DNA of 64,000 nt from Branchinecta lynchi (GCA_023053575.1 JAKZAP010000005.1:8618001-8682000), one strand, 5' to 3'; numbered from the stretch's first letter, positions 44,601-55,653 are shown. Made by a program: numbers and translations. The notes: generated by a model from the letters alone, not told the origin.

Positions 44601-47600
44601 TAAATTTTTCCGGTTTTGGCCGGACTCCGGGCAAAGTACTTGGTACTTCCAGATGCACTAGGACCATAAAATTTATCAGACATATTAGGTACTCTCCCAG
44701 GTCAACCTGAAAATAGTTCCTTCCCCGATACGGTGATGTTGGGGGGAGTGGAGGGATGGGGAATCCAGGATCTAGTGACATACATAACTTTAGAATGGGT
44801 GATCGGAAGTGAATGGAACTTGACAAGTGTCAAGTGCGGAACGAATCCAATAAGGGGGGGGGGAGGTGGACGGGGGTGCAAGAAATCTCGTGAAACACTT
44901 GGAGTCGAGAGATCGGATGGAACTTGGAGGAAAGAACAGTATAAGCCATAGAGACAATACGAGACAATACTGACAAAACAGGACAGGATCTTGTCACAGT
45001 TGGGGGAGTTTGAGAGGGTTTTCCACAATTCTGGTCATCACGAGCTGTGGTACTTCCAAATGTGCTATGACCATGAAACTTGGCAGGCATGTTAGGGACT
45101 CTATCGGATTGGCCTGAAAATAGTTCCTCCCCCGATCCGATCATCGTTGTGGGAGAAACAGTTATCAGTGAATGGAATGACCATTTCAGATTTAGTAGAT
45201 CAAGCCGATTTTCTGATGAAATGAGTATCGGGAGAGAGATGCAGCCTTGACAACTGCAAACCGTATCTGACAAACATGCTAACTGTTCTTAGAAGTGTCA
45301 CATGATATTTCAACTCTTGTTCTTATAGAAAACTTAAACCTGTTTTATAAGTATACTTTAGTAACCTTTCAGCATAGGAGTGAAAATGCAAGTGAAAATC
45401 CAACCAGGCCAGCCATGCATGGCAGGAATTCAGCTGTGTGATGACAACCTTCACCTCCAATGATGACAAATCAAGCATGGACTAGGTATCCTTTACGCAC
45501 CACCCTCAAGGCCGGAAGCGGGTGGAATGTCGACTGTCTTTGCCAGCCGAAATAAAAGGGTCACATTTTCTGGATAAATTTCAAATATACTATCAGAAGG
45601 TACTGACGAATTAATACTGATTAAGATCCATGGATGCTTGATTATCAATCTATTTTATCTTCTACTTCCAGATATGAACGAATTATGTTCTTTTTTTATC
45701 TAATTCGAAGACAGACTTTCGAGTTGTGATCATCCTAGAGCGGATTCGTCTAATTTCCCACTATTATACTATCGTCACAGACTAGACTACATTATCTTAG
45801 AAGGTAGGGACCCTGCCGAGGAGGTTGAGCATCTTTGTGGGGGTTTTCTTCATTGTTATTTTAGTGGTATGGTAATTGGCCTCGGATTTCTTCATATCGC
45901 TTCTTGACTGACTAAGAAAGTAACTGTAAATGTTGGTTATTCTGAACAGACTATGATTAAAATGGGGCTCACTTCAGTTGATTTACAAAATGTCCTTTCA
46001 TTCCAGCTAAGATGAATCCTGCCTGAATGATTCAGCTAGGAAGTTCATATTACTTCAGCCCAAGCTGCCTGCGAATCGTTTCTTAAACCCAAGTCCAGTG
46101 TATCACTGCGCAGAGGAGAAGGTGTAGTCGTTACTTCACCTAGATCGGTAGCAACAAGAAAGAAAAAAGATCTCCATTTCCTTACCTAATACTTCAACAC
46201 TAGTCAGCTCCTTATACACCCTCTTCACTTCAGCGAACGTGGCTCTTCGAGTTGGCATGGGAATACTTCTCAACCTTGTGTCCGTCTTGTCTATTAGCGG
46301 CAGCTTTCCGCCGAAAATTATAGCACTATTCGAACTAACCGCTCGATAGAGAATCAGCGTACATGCCGCAAGATGGCTTTTCCACTCCGCTACAAGATCT
46401 GTTACATGCTGTGCGAATGCTGCTTCGTTGTAGCGCCGAAGAGAGGCGCCGGCGGATTTCGGGTGGGATCCCCCACCGGATTTATTGTCGCGACTGGATT
46501 GACTGCCCCCTTGCTTGGCGCGGACAGTGTAGCTGTGGAACGTTTTGTGGTCAGTTGGTACTCCGTCTAGAAAAGGCAGAATGTGGTTATTTCGACCCCT
46601 AGTTCCCATGTCAGCAAACATTCTAATACTCAAGTACACAATTGTCTGATTATCAACACCTGTGACAGAAGTAGTAAAATCGATCCATAAGTTGATGAGT
46701 GCACTTTCTTTGGAGTAGAAAGTGAAAGCTATTATGTTTACTTCATTACCCTATGGGTCAACATTTTACTATATCTGTCACAAGTATTGAAAATTAGACA
46801 ACGCAATAAGATCCGAATGGCTTGTCCGATTGCAAAGTTTGAATTTCCACCTAATCTCCACGGACAATTTATAGTCACAAGGGTCTCGAAAGGATCGATC
46901 CTGGTAGAGGCAAACGCAGTCACATGTCCTTACAGTCCAAGTCATAGAAGACTCTGAAACTCTGCTTGGTTTCTCAATTATCATAAACAGGCTGTTTTCA
47001 GCCTTTCCCGGCACCCTAAACTTTTATCAGCAACACGGACAAACTTACATAGCCCGCATTTCAGACCAATGCGGTCCTCGGACACGAAAGCCCATGGCCC
47101 ATTGCAATAAATTTTTTATAAATAAATTCACTAACTTATAAGAATGACACACTCCTCCTATTCTAAAAATCTATTCTACATCGCAAGCCTCACGTAACGT
47201 CCAAGTTTTTTCAGTCATAAAACCTTCATCACCCTTACCATCCATTCTTCATTGCAAAATCTCTCACCAAAGATCTCCTTTCTCAGTTCATTCAACTCCA
47301 GACAATCACACATCAAATGAACTACGCTTTCATCCTCATTCCCGCACATAGGACAGAAGTAACGACTAATTCTCTCTTTTGCTCTATCAATATAATCTGT
47401 CCTTGCCCCAAGTGGTAAACTATCAGCCCTCATCTCAATAATATACTTAATTTCCTCCTTACTTAATCCTACTTTAAACATAATTCCTTAACCCCAAGTC
47501 TCTTTGGACATCTAAAAAAAACGCAGAGACACTGCCATGGAACGCCCTCCTGAAATTGCTAAGCTTCGATCTCCTGGTCTTTTAACCTGGCACTCACCAA

Positions 47601-50600
47601 CCTCTATATCTATCCTTAGCCCGCCATTCCAATCTTCATCCATACCACAATCCTGCATAATTTTTCTGATTAACCGTTGGCCACGCTTTTGGTGACTTAT
47701 CCCAAATCATTCAAACCATCCATCCAAAATAAAAAAAAAAATCAGCCTACTGCTGTAAGGGAGGAGGACAATCTCGGAAATGAGAATGGCCGATTAAGAA
47801 CGAAGAGGGGTCCTTTACGTAACGTCCATGCCCTGTGAGATGCGTTAATATAGAACATGGCATCAACAGCAGACACCACAAGCACATTTTTTCATTTTTA
47901 CAAAGAGTAGTTTAAGACACGTACTGTTAAAAATGGCTGCCGCGAAATGTCCGCCACCAAGCATTATGACGGCGCACGAGAAGTTCTTCAAGCGATCCAA
48001 CTCCTCTAGATACAAATTCTCCTGGCCAATGTCTGCCTGCAAAACAAAGCCAGAAAGAAGAGATGAATGTAAAGATTTAATGTGATCCTACCTAAAGCTA
48101 AGGGTGGTTTAAATGTTCGGGTAGTCCGAAGTCGGAGTAGGAGCCGGGTTCGTTGACTGAAATTTGACTAAGTCCAAAGTCGGGGTCGAAGCCCGGTTCG
48201 TTGAATATCCTAGGGGAGTCCCAAGTAACGAACCCGGCTCCGTTCCTCGGAATTTTCTTCCCAGTTAAACAGCAATTAAAGGCATAATGTATTCATGTTA
48301 CACGTAGATTGTCCTAAGCCTTACAAAGTTTCAGAAGAACCGTAAAGTTCAACTGAAAAGCCAACTTGCTGTTGTATCATTTAACTGAATACACTGAATT
48401 AGTTGGATTCTGCTAATGGATTCTTTGATTTTCCACAACATGCTCTAGTAGTGACGTTCAGAATATCTACGGCCGCCCCAACAACGCAAATTCTGCTATT
48501 AGGCGGAGAATTTGAATCTCAAACAAACGCGGCTTTTCAGTGACCAGCGGTGAACCTGGTGAAGCCTACTCACACACGAAACACACACTTTTCGTAAATC
48601 TTTTAAGTCAAGCATAAAACACAGGTACAAGCGCATAGAGGTACCACAAATCCGACAGAGAAAATCGACTACCCAAAAATCGATTCTTCGTGAAAAGAGG
48701 AACAACAAAGTGACGGATTTTCAAGCCTATTTAAGTGAATAAGTGACGTGCAGATTGTCCTATCTCAGCCCCTTTTGGTTGAACTTTAAGAAGTTTCTAA
48801 TACCTACAGAAGCCTGTGTCTTATGACGATAAGCTTTACTTCCCTATCTCGAGGAATACTGGTAAGACAGAAAGCGAGGGCTATTTGCTGTACGAACCTC
48901 AAGACATTTCTTCTTCAAGACAAACTGACTAACCTTTTTCGACGACAGGAGACATCTATACACTCCATACACTTTTCCACTCCCATCATCAAAGTAAACC
49001 TTCGGCTTCCCTAATTTATTCAGGGTCTGTTTGTACCCTTCATTCTGGCTTGGTTCAGCTCCTCCACCAACTTTTTCCAGCATTTTCTTGATCCTTCTGT
49101 CCATTGCAGCATTTGATACAGCTTCATCCTTCTCTCGAGTTGCTTCTTCTTCTTCTTCAGAGCTACTGTCAGATCCGGAAACACTTGATAACTCATCTAA
49201 AATTGTGGATTCAACTAAACACGCGTACCGTGGAATAACATTTTTCCTTGACGGAGCTTGGCTCATAAGCCGAGACCTCCAAGAGAAGCAGCTATGAAAG
49301 TACCAAAACCCACGCCTGTCGCTTGTAAAACTGAAAGGTACCGTAATAGTTTTGTGCCTCAGTTTACTTGTATCATAACAACCTTACCGGAATTACTATA
49401 TTTATCCTATGACAATTGTATTCGTGTTTTAGTTGTAGGTTAATGATAATAATAATATAATAATAATAACAATAATACTATAACTGCAGTAAAAAGCCTT
49501 TCGCCTCTATTAACTTTTCGAGACACTGTGTACACTAAATTGAAATTCAGACGATCCACACCTGCTTTAAACAAGTGTCAATAAAATTTGCTCGCGCATG
49601 GAATGTTGTGCCGCATTTATTTGAAATTAAATTAAATTAAAATTCAAGCTCTGGCCAGCTATGCCAACATCTCACATCTGAGCATACGCAAACCCCCGAC
49701 AGTTCTGTGGCCGGTCAAGGTTGTCGCACAGTATGTGATCGGCTTTATTCCTTTGGTTTTCTCTATTTGACTTTGTCTTCAAAATTATTGACTACAGGAG
49801 ATTTGCTCAGTACTGTACAGTAATACACATTCCTTTTATTCTAGATTTCAAGCAAATATCCTTAACCCCAGACTGAAACTTAGTTTGGTATTTAAAATTT
49901 CATGAGGTTTTGTGGGCTATCCTTGTTTTTAAGAAATTTAAATGTTTCGAGTGCCACTTTTTTATTTTTATTTTGTACAGCACAACATAGTTGTTTATCA
50001 GGAGTAGTTCTCTCATTATAGCTTACTCGTCTTTTTACGAAGCAAAAATAAAATCAATAATTTCGCGATCGGCCTAGAGAACAAGAGCTACGAGCTCATA
50101 TGGCACTTGTACGAGTAGGCTGTACAAGAAAGTAGATGAGAACGTCAGAAAATACACCCGCCGTCCAAAAATGTGGTTCGGAAATAGAAACAGGATATTT
50201 AGTTTCACTCATTTCTGAGCAGTTCCGGCATCGTCTCGATTGTCTGTAGCAAATGCACATCACTGTTCAAACTTTCATCCCAAGAAATCCATTTGTTTGA
50301 TCCCTAGACGTGCTACACGGTTTCCGGTACTCCCTCTATCTCCACCTACCGTGGCCGAATCTGGTTCGGAATATAAAAAAAATCGACCACCTAAAGCATC
50401 TTCTTTTATACCATCTATCAAGTTTCACTCGAATCTGAGCATTTTTGGAAAGTTCCGGTACCCCCCCCCACCCTCCCACCAACGTTGTCAGAGCCGGTTC
50501 GGGCCCAATCTCTTAATTCCCTGTTCCTGTCCATCAAGTTTTATTGAAATTGGAGCATAGCCTATCTGCAAGTTTCCAGTATTCCAGTACCACCCCTACC

Positions 50601-53600
50601 TTGGCCGAATCCGGCCCGGACGCCAAATAACAAATCTAGGCCGCATAAACTCGGCACTGTCGAATTTGCATCTCATTCGGTCCATCCGTTTGGTTTTTGT
50701 GCATGTCAAAAGTCCCCCCACCCCCAATTCCCCTAATCGTGGTCGCATATCGTTCGAACGCATGTTTTAAATGTCGAGGCCATCGATTCGTATCACCCAT
50801 GAAGTTTCACTCGAATCAGACCACTCGTCCGCAATTTATAGAAGTCAATTTCCACATTTCTCTTCTCTTGCTCCCCAAAAAATGCTCGGACCTAGGAACG
50901 GAAGTTTCCGGGGGTATGTTGTGAGATAATTCGGATAATTCGGGTCGCTAATGTGCCTGCAAAGTTTCGTTGTCGTTTTACATCTGGAACTATTCTAACT
51001 CACGACTACCAGAATTCCAGGAAACCCCCTCTAACTTCCCCCACAGAACCCCGAAACCATCTGGCTCCGTCAATTTCATCTAGGCCTAATGCTTGTTCCA
51101 TCCATTAAGTTTCGTCCCAATCCCTCTGCTTTTAGAGTTTCTTGAGTTTTCCACCACCCCCACCCCCATCCCCACAGGTATCGGACCCGAACCGGACGTG
51201 ACACTGAACGTCCGAGGCGATAGCTCACCAGACAAGTTTCATTCACATCCGATCACCCGTTCAAAAGTTATGCACGCCACTAGATTCCGGACTCCCCATC
51301 CACCCACTCCCCCCACGATGGTCGGGTCGGGGAAACGGCTGTTCTCAAGTCAATCTGTTCGGATCCCTGACATACCTGCCAAGTTTCATCGCTCTAGGAC
51401 ATCAGGACGTATGCCGAACTCGCGGTATCGCTAGAAATCCGGACCCCCACCCCAACTCCCCCACAGTGCCCTGATCCGGTCCGGTTATGTCAATGACGTG
51501 TCTAGGACTTGTGCTTGTTTTTCCACCAAGTTTCATCCGGATCCCTCCACTCTAAGCGTTTCTCAAAATTCCCGGTTCCCTCCTCCAACTCCCCCCCCCC
51601 CCCCCAGTGTCATCGGATCCGGCCTGGATTTAAAGTGAAATGTCTGAGACACGAGGTCATCCTAAATATCAACTTTCATCAAGATCCGATCACCCGTTCG
51701 CAAGCTAAAAATACCTCAAATTTTGGCTTCACCCTCCCTCCACTCCCCCCCCCCCAGATGGTCGAATCGGGGAATTGACGATTTCCTATTTAATCTGGTC
51801 GGGTCCCAGACATGCCTGTCAATTTCCATCGTCTCAGCACATCAGGAAGCACGGAACTCGCGGGATCACTACAAATTCGGACTTCTCCCCCCCCCCCCCA
51901 ACTCCCCCAAAGTCAGCGGATCCGTTCCGGTTATATCAGTCACGTATCTAGGACTTTTGCTTGTACTTTCCACCAAGTTTCATCCGGAACCCTCCACTCT
52001 AAGTGTTTTCCAAGATTTCCGGTTTCCCCCTCCAACTCCCCCCAATGCCACCGGATCCGGTCTGGATTTAAAATGGAGGGTCTGAGACACGAAGTCCCTC
52101 CATATATCAAGTTTCATTAAGATCCGATCACCCGTTCGTAAGCTAAAAATATCTCATTTTTCCTATTTTTTCCGGATTCCCCCTCCCTCTACTCCCCTCC
52201 AGATGGTCGGATCGGGGAAAGCGACCATTTCTAATTTAATCTGGTCCAGCTCCTGATACGCCTGCCAAGTTTCATCGTCCTAGCTTATCTGGAAGTGCCC
52301 GAACTAGCAAAACCGGGACCGACAGACCGACTGACGGACAGAAATTACAATCGCTATATGGCACTTGAGTCAGCTCAAGTGCCATAAAAAGCTTTTGTTT
52401 CACAAAACCAACGACAGAATGGCTTCAAGAGAATCAGGTTCAACACACAGACATCATGCAGAGAAACCCAGGAGAAAGAAACACACATAACCTAAAAAGT
52501 TCTGACAGATGAATATACAAATATTTCAAAAACAAATGCAATATGGCCAACAAGCTGCTCAAAACCAGCAGCTATGACCAACTGCACAAATGGAAAAGGA
52601 TATCTCCAGCCAACAGGACACAAAATCACTCCCAGAAGCTAAAAAAAATCTTTCAGCAAAAAACAGGATATGTACACCTTCTTCTCAAGTAAGGTTGTCC
52701 CTTTGTAAAACCCTGTTAGCAAGGAAACAGTGATGGCAGAGAGTACATCTGCTCTGAAGAGAGACATGACCTGGACCACAGGGAACCAGTATCAACTTCC
52801 AAACCATAAGCACTGGCAACGTCAACAGACAACACGGTCTTGTCACGTGCAAATGCGAGTTTGCGGTAAACTGATCAACAAATATAAAATACTATACAAA
52901 CTTTGCAAAAAAAGTCAAAGACTTGGTCTAATTGTGCTTACCAATTGTACTCAGAAATTCCTGTTCACTAAAAGGTTCTTGGCCATGGATTTTTCTATGA
53001 ATGTTGTAACGATGCCAGTCAAGTTTGTAATGAATCTTCATGTTTTCCTCTTGTAAGCATACTCCACAAACAGTGCAGAAGAGTTCATCTTCTCCTTTGT
53101 TTTGAAGGTGTCCCTCAACTAAAAGAAAAGGAGTTAAAGTTAGGATAACCGGAACATTTTCTTGCTTCTGAGGCCAAAATTTTTGATAAAACTGGTTGTA
53201 GGAAACCAAGTAGTAGGCTTAGGCCAAGGCTTAGATACATGTATGAGAGACACCCCCCCCCCCAGAAGAGTATGCCTGTTTGATTACTTCTCTTAATTTT
53301 ATACCATCTTGGTTTTGGATCATGGCCTATGGCTTGTCTTATTATTATTATGTGGTATGCCAAAAACTCAGGCCACAAACGGTTCATTGTCTCAATACCC
53401 CAATATATAATGGCAAACCATCACTCTAAGCACACCTGACGGAAACACAACTCTTTTATTGGGGATTGTACTCAAAATTCTTTAATACTTGGTTTGCAGG
53501 GAAAACATAGGGGGGGCCCTGAACCCCAGACCAAGTTCGAGGTTGGGTATCTTTCCTGTATCCCTGTAGGCTAGCCAGCAAATTACAGTCAGTGACAGTG

Positions 53601-55653
53601 TAAGCTGGTGTAGTCTGAACATGGAGTGTTGAGGGTAACACTGTGTGTGACTGGATCTCCTAGAGCGTTGCGTTGCAGAACAGTCGGATGGTAGGGTGTA
53701 GCTCTGTTGTATGGTGCATAGCTGGTGTAGTCCAGTGTCAGTGTAGGGGAGAGCGGGCTACCATGAACCACATTTGTGTTTTGATTTTTTTCCAAGCGAA
53801 CCAAAGGAGTTTTCAGCATCTTTTTCACTTCAGAATATAGCTTATTTTTTGGCCATCTCCGAGTACTTTTCGTTGACATGTAAGTTGTTCTAGTACAGCA
53901 CACCGACGGTTCTAGAAAACTTGGTCAGCTGGTTCATCCTACCCCACCCCCGGGGTACCATGAACCACCCTCGGGCACGATGAACCAGTGTGATTGATCT
54001 TCTTTTACTGTGTAGTTGTTTAGTATAATATGAAGATAAGAACTACTAAAAGTAGAAAGTTTATAAAATACCAACTATATCTTATGGAAGTGGAAACCTC
54101 CCAAGGTTAACTCCAAAAACAAACCTCCCTGCTTGGCGGATGTCCCGCCAACAGGGACTGGCTTTGGGTGGCGAAACACGAATTGGATTTTCAAAAAGAA
54201 ATCGCGTCTCATTGGTAGAAACATATTCCTCGTTATCCAAATGCTTCCAGAACTCCAATTCAAGGTCCAAACTGTCAATTTAAATTGGACATCCCCTCAG
54301 CAACATATATTGTGCCACGCGTAACTCTTCTGAGGAGCAACAATCCCATGGTTCCCTTCTTCATCTCAAGATCTTGCAAGCTCATGTCTAGGCCTTAACA
54401 CTCAACGTCCTCAAATTTGCTGTGCAGATCGACCAAGGTGGGGCCCAGTGAGCATGGCCGGCTTTAAGTTTGTACGCGGAAACACCAACAGAGAGGGGTG
54501 GGGTAAAAGTCCCGAGTGCACTGATTGCAGCCAGTCATAACTGTTACCAGAGACATACGTTCTGCTGAGTTGGTCTGTCCAAGCGGGTTGCCACCTATCG
54601 AAGAACTTAGGGATGCATTTTGACATCTGCTACTTGCCCTTTGCTGAAGATCCCGTGGCCTTTTTCGTAGTCAGGCGCAGACTGACCTCTTTTTCCTTGT
54701 GCTTCTAAATGTATGGAAAGAGGGCTAGAAGCTGTTTCTCGTACTTTTGCTCCTTCAATTTTTAGGATGCCTTCTTCATCACATCTGCAGGAGCAAAGCC
54801 TTTAATAGTTTTCCTTGTGGGATTTACCGTCATAGGATCAGATATTGATACGATAATATTGTCCAACCGTTCAAATAGATTCAGATAATTAATAGTAGTA
54901 AGTAAAGCAGTAAGTAATCAAATCAGTAAGTATGCAGTAAGGAAACAAAACGATTGGCGCTTCACGATCCTTAACGGGGTACGGTGAACCACTGGTTCAT
55001 TCTACCCCATGGCAAGTGGTTCATCGATCCCCAATGGCATAAGAATTGCTAAAAAATGGCTAACTAAAAAGTAGTAAACGGAACGCAAATCAAAATCCGC
55101 AGTCTTAAAGCCATGATATTATTCCATTACAAACCCAACAATTATCCTGATCTCACAGGTTCTTCACCTTAAAAGTAAACAAATAGTCTGAAACAAAATT
55201 TTCACTTTATCACCCCAAAAACACTCTTATTGCCGTAAGAAGTGGAGCCTTGGTCCATAGTCAACAGAAATACATCAGAACTTAGAGGTACCAGTGGTCG
55301 ATATTGGAGGAAAAGGAGGAGCAATCACAGCAACAGGAAGTGGGTGATATATCCCTGGTTTATGGTACCCCTTGGTTCATGGTACCCTGCTCTTGCTCCC
55401 CCTAGGCTACTGTGTCTGTGTGCAAATATCTGCAGGTCTTAGTTTATAGTTTTTGGTGTCATTCACAGTCAAGAAACATCCAAAGTAACTTAACTCTACT
55501 GTAGTATAGTAGACATTTACTGACAAGCTTACCTTTTTTATTTTCTAGCCCTAGGCTTGATTTCACCTCCTTCAATTCTGAGCTGATACAGTCAAAAGAA
55601 AATACTGTCAATGAATCTTTTGGAGTCTTTTGAAGAAACTCTATAATATCCAT
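38458..55653 (-). CDS. ANKZF1: ANKZF1/Vms1 orthologue, peptidyl-tRNA release factor of ribosome quality control (nine coding exons, 684 aa)
   Basis: Coding exons (in transcript order) are 55533-55653, 52942-53118, 48934-49196, 47925-48036, 46186-46566, 43600-44056, 41822-41963, 39917-40123 and 38458-38652. All introns are GT..AG and all phases match (1,1,0,1,1,2,0,0). Domains: zinc finger with C55, C58, H70, H76 and the DWHRYN signature; acidic linker at 100-130; VLRF1 release domain at about 205-350 with GSQS, in which Q247 is the catalytic Gln; ankyrin units at about 435-550; charged helix at 560-620 with a KAAKK core resembling a VCP-interacting motif; Cys/His cluster at C646, C649, C667, C671, H675. 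The family hydrolyses nascent-chain tRNA on stalled 60S subunits together with p97/VCP and is recruited to stressed mitochondria. Length is close to the mammalian protein (about 726 aa). The start has a strong Kozak context (A at -3, G at +4). No disabling change was seen. The introns are full of mobile elements. Confidence 0.95.
39203..39909 (-). mobile_element. 5'-truncated LINE in ANKZF1 intron 8
   Basis: The minus-strand frame encodes ILDNDLKWNFHLD, AAPLLKSYSILRRFG, the SMYCTYIRPCVEYSCAVW box and FVPYFVNYFNSEP. The 3' region has GACGATCCGACGCTAGCG, GGAAATAAACG and a (TTA)n tail at about 39206-39222. Both coding and 3' regions match the LINE at 59525-61560, so they are one family (CR1/L2-like by motif style). 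The copy has the same orientation as the host gene and starts within about ten bases of the exon 8 donor. Confidence 0.88.
39917..40123 (-). CDS. ANKZF1: ANKZF1 exon 8: IPSPLT segment and charged helix
   Basis: Acceptor TTTTCTTCAG|TCGCAG, donor GAGAAAAG|GTAAGC. Encodes SQIPSPLT, a Lys/Glu-rich helix with KLQKAAKKERE and FLQLSDREK. A LINE begins within about ten bases of the donor. Confidence 0.94.
40430..40535. repeat. Small inverted-repeat element in intron 7
   Basis: GCGTCGACGCAATGC at 40439 faces GCGTTGCGTCGACG at about 40508, giving a hairpin of roughly 100 bp, MITE-like. Confidence 0.5.
41082..41101. promoter_or_regulatory. Perfect palindrome containing a CRE-type TGACGTCA
   Basis: GTTGTGACGTCACAAC is a 16-bp perfect palindrome around the CREB/ATF octamer, in intron 7. 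Function is unknown. Confidence 0.35.
41822..41963 (-). CDS. ANKZF1: ANKZF1 exon 7: second ankyrin unit
   Basis: The acceptor TTCTTCAAG|GACATTG completes a Trp codon from exon 6. The exon encodes LIDSGSDPSVLDYKGRSPY and ETRNVFRRFMGMYPDRYDY. Donor TCGAAG|GTACAG. Confidence 0.95.
42113..42416 (+). mobile_element. Family M element, copy 3, with TTA duplication, in intron 6
   Basis: GAGCGTATTCC / GGAACACGCTC ends flanked by TTA on both sides (42110-42112 and 42417-42419). About 304 bp. Confidence 0.87.
42530..42762 (+). repeat. ~220-bp direct repeat, unit 1
   Basis: Order GGGAAATTTCACTTCTGCCT, ATTCTGCAGGAGATCA, AAATACAAGTCAT, ACTAGTAAATCCTGAG, a G run, GGCTACAGATC and CTTGCAGGTAC. The same order recurs at 44135-44345 in the next intron. 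Confidence 0.8.
42765..43160. mobile_element. Family D palindromic element, copy 2 (intron 6)
   Basis: GGTCTAAAGTCGTTTTGGTG and GTATCTGATACCACGG on the left face GATACCACGGTAACTGC and AGATACCACGATATCTGCG on the right. The middle is shared with copy 1. Confidence 0.75.
43163..43575. mobile_element. Family D palindromic element, copy 3 (intron 6, beside the exon 6 donor)
   Basis: Tandem to copy 2 and more diverged. It ends GATACCATGATATCTGC then AAAAACG about 26 bp from the exon 6 splice donor. Confidence 0.72.
43600..44056 (-). CDS. ANKZF1: ANKZF1 exon 6: linker and first ankyrin unit
   Basis: Acceptor CTTTTCTTAG|ATAAAATC, donor CAGTGTG|GTAAGT (phase 2). Encodes a Pro/Lys-rich linker and GFTILHVAALHK, an ankyrin helix. 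A family D element ends only about 26 bp beyond the donor. Confidence 0.93.
44135..44345 (+). repeat. ~220-bp direct repeat, unit 2 (intron 5)
   Basis: Second copy of 42530-42762, on the other side of exon 6. The order of words and the G run are preserved. Confidence 0.8.
44350..44440 (-). repeat. LINE 3' tail with (ATTC)n end
   Basis: On the minus strand the segment ends TTTCAATAAAGTTATTCATT CATTC, which has a polyadenylation-type AATAAA and a short tandem tail. It interrupts the G-run/GCAGAT repeat just upstream. Confidence 0.5.
44441..44640 (-). repeat. Family B array fragment
   Basis: One and a half ~145-bp units (ATATCTAATCAACTTCAAAT, TTTTCCGGCTCCAGTCGGAT, TTCTTACCCCTAAATCGG), without terminal palindromes. 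Joined directly to family A at 44640. Confidence 0.7.
44641..45185 (+). repeat. Family A fragment (intron 5)
   Basis: Two to three subunits with CTTCCAGATGCACTAGGACC, GAATGGGTGATCGGAAGTGA and G-rich runs. Neither terminus is present. Confidence 0.72.
45186..46185. other. Intron 5 of ANKZF1, no further element recognised
   Basis: AT-rich intronic sequence without clear repeat boundaries. Confidence 0.4.
46186..46566 (-). CDS. ANKZF1: ANKZF1 exon 5: VLRF1 catalytic region
   Basis: Encodes HKTFHSYTVRAKQGGSQSS with the catalytic Gln, the GGGSHPKSAGASLRRYNE stretch and PTRRATFAEVKRVYKEL. Acceptor CTTTTCTAG|ACGG, donor TATTAG|GTAAGG. Confidence 0.97.
47105..47700 (-). mobile_element. LINE fragment in ANKZF1 intron 4
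   Basis: The frame 47215-47481 encodes EIKYIIEMRADSLPLGART and a CPMCGNEDESVVHLMCDC finger. Further upstream on the same strand, out of frame, lies DCGMDEDWNGGL. Both blocks parallel the LINE at 1787-3105 (IQLRANCLPLRG.., CPFCEIEDDGLDHFLTRC and YAWNGGLG), so the two belong to related families. Frameshifted and truncated. Confidence 0.75.
47925..48036 (-). CDS. ANKZF1: ANKZF1 exon 4: VLRF1 core strand
   Basis: A short exon of 37 codons plus 1 nt between TTTTGCAG|GCAGAC and TTAACA|GTACGT. It encodes SCAVIMLGGGHFAAAIFN, the GGGHFAGAIF block of the family. Confidence 0.93.
48118..48250. repeat. GTCCGAAGTCGG repeat with 15-bp hairpin (intron 3)
   Basis: GGAGCCGGGTTCGTT at about 48140 is exactly complementary to AACGAACCCGGCTCC at about 48227. 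A second CCCGGTTCGTTGA lies between. Confidence 0.6.
48340..48800 (+). repeat. Family C, longest copy (introns 3)
   Basis: Joins both halves of family C: TAGTGACGTTCAGAAT, GGCGGAGAATTTGAAT, CATAGAGGTACCACAAAT, AAGTGACGGATTTTCAAG, AAGTGAATAAGTGA and TTGGTTGAACTTTAAG. Confidence 0.55.
48934..49196 (-). CDS. ANKZF1: ANKZF1 exon 3: acidic linker and start of release domain
   Basis: Encodes the SSVSGSDSSSEEEEE tract and KVYGVYRCLL, ending AAAAAG|GTTAGT in phase 0. The acceptor ATTTTAG|ATGAG is preferred. An in-phase alternative, GTTTAG|TTGAATCC, at 49214 would add six residues. Confidence 0.92.
49440..49495. repeat. (AAT)n microsatellite
   Basis: Imperfect AAT/ATA repeats of about 50 bp in intron 2 of ANKZF1. 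Confidence 0.75.
50080..52390 (-). mobile_element. Family A, longest copy (intron 2 of ANKZF1)
   Basis: Begins AACAAGAGCTACGAGCTCAT (3' terminus on the minus strand) and ends with the 5' hairpin GGCACTTGAGTCAGCTCAAG then TGCC, preceded by CTGACGGACAGAAATT. About 2.3 kb with many C-rich subunits. Homopolymer C runs lie at about 50460, 51587, 51742 and 51888. Both ends are intact, so this copy defines the element together with 10527-12113. Confidence 0.83.
52391..52941. other. Intron 2 remainder, no element recognised
   Basis: A 108-codon plus-strand frame here overlaps exon 2 in antisense. I see no domain in it. Confidence 0.4.
52942..53118 (-). CDS. ANKZF1: ANKZF1 exon 2: zinc finger
   Basis: The acceptor TTCTTTTAG|TTGAGG restores phase 1 with exon 1. 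The exon encodes residues 41-99 with C55, C58, H70, H76 and KLDWHRYN, and ends ACAATTG|GTAAGC. Confidence 0.95.
53746..55402. mobile_element. TA-inserting DNA transposon remnant with GGTACCATGAACCA subterminal repeats (intron 1)
   Basis: Left end GGGGAGAGCGGGCTACCATG and right end (reversed) GGGGGAGCAAGAGCAGGGTA are imperfect ~30-bp inverted repeats, each bordered by TA. Near both ends the word GGGGTACCATGAACCA or its complement recurs at least eight times (for example 53952, 53972, 54976, 54993, 55017 and 55374). TA borders suggest the Tc1/mariner/pogo superfamily. The interior frames (for example 54411-54626, minus) are decayed, and I cannot identify a transposase. Confidence 0.6.
55533..55653 (-). 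CDS. ANKZF1: ANKZF1 exon 1 (coding part)
   Basis: Encodes residues 1-40 from MDIIEFLQKT and ends AAAAAAG|GTAAGC, phase 1. The TTTACAG just before the ATG could be a splice acceptor, so an upstream 5'-UTR exon is possible. Confidence 0.85.

Noticed and set aside
52730..53056. 108-codon plus-strand frame
   Set aside because: Its second half is antisense to ANKZF1 exon 2, which has strong independent support on the minus strand.
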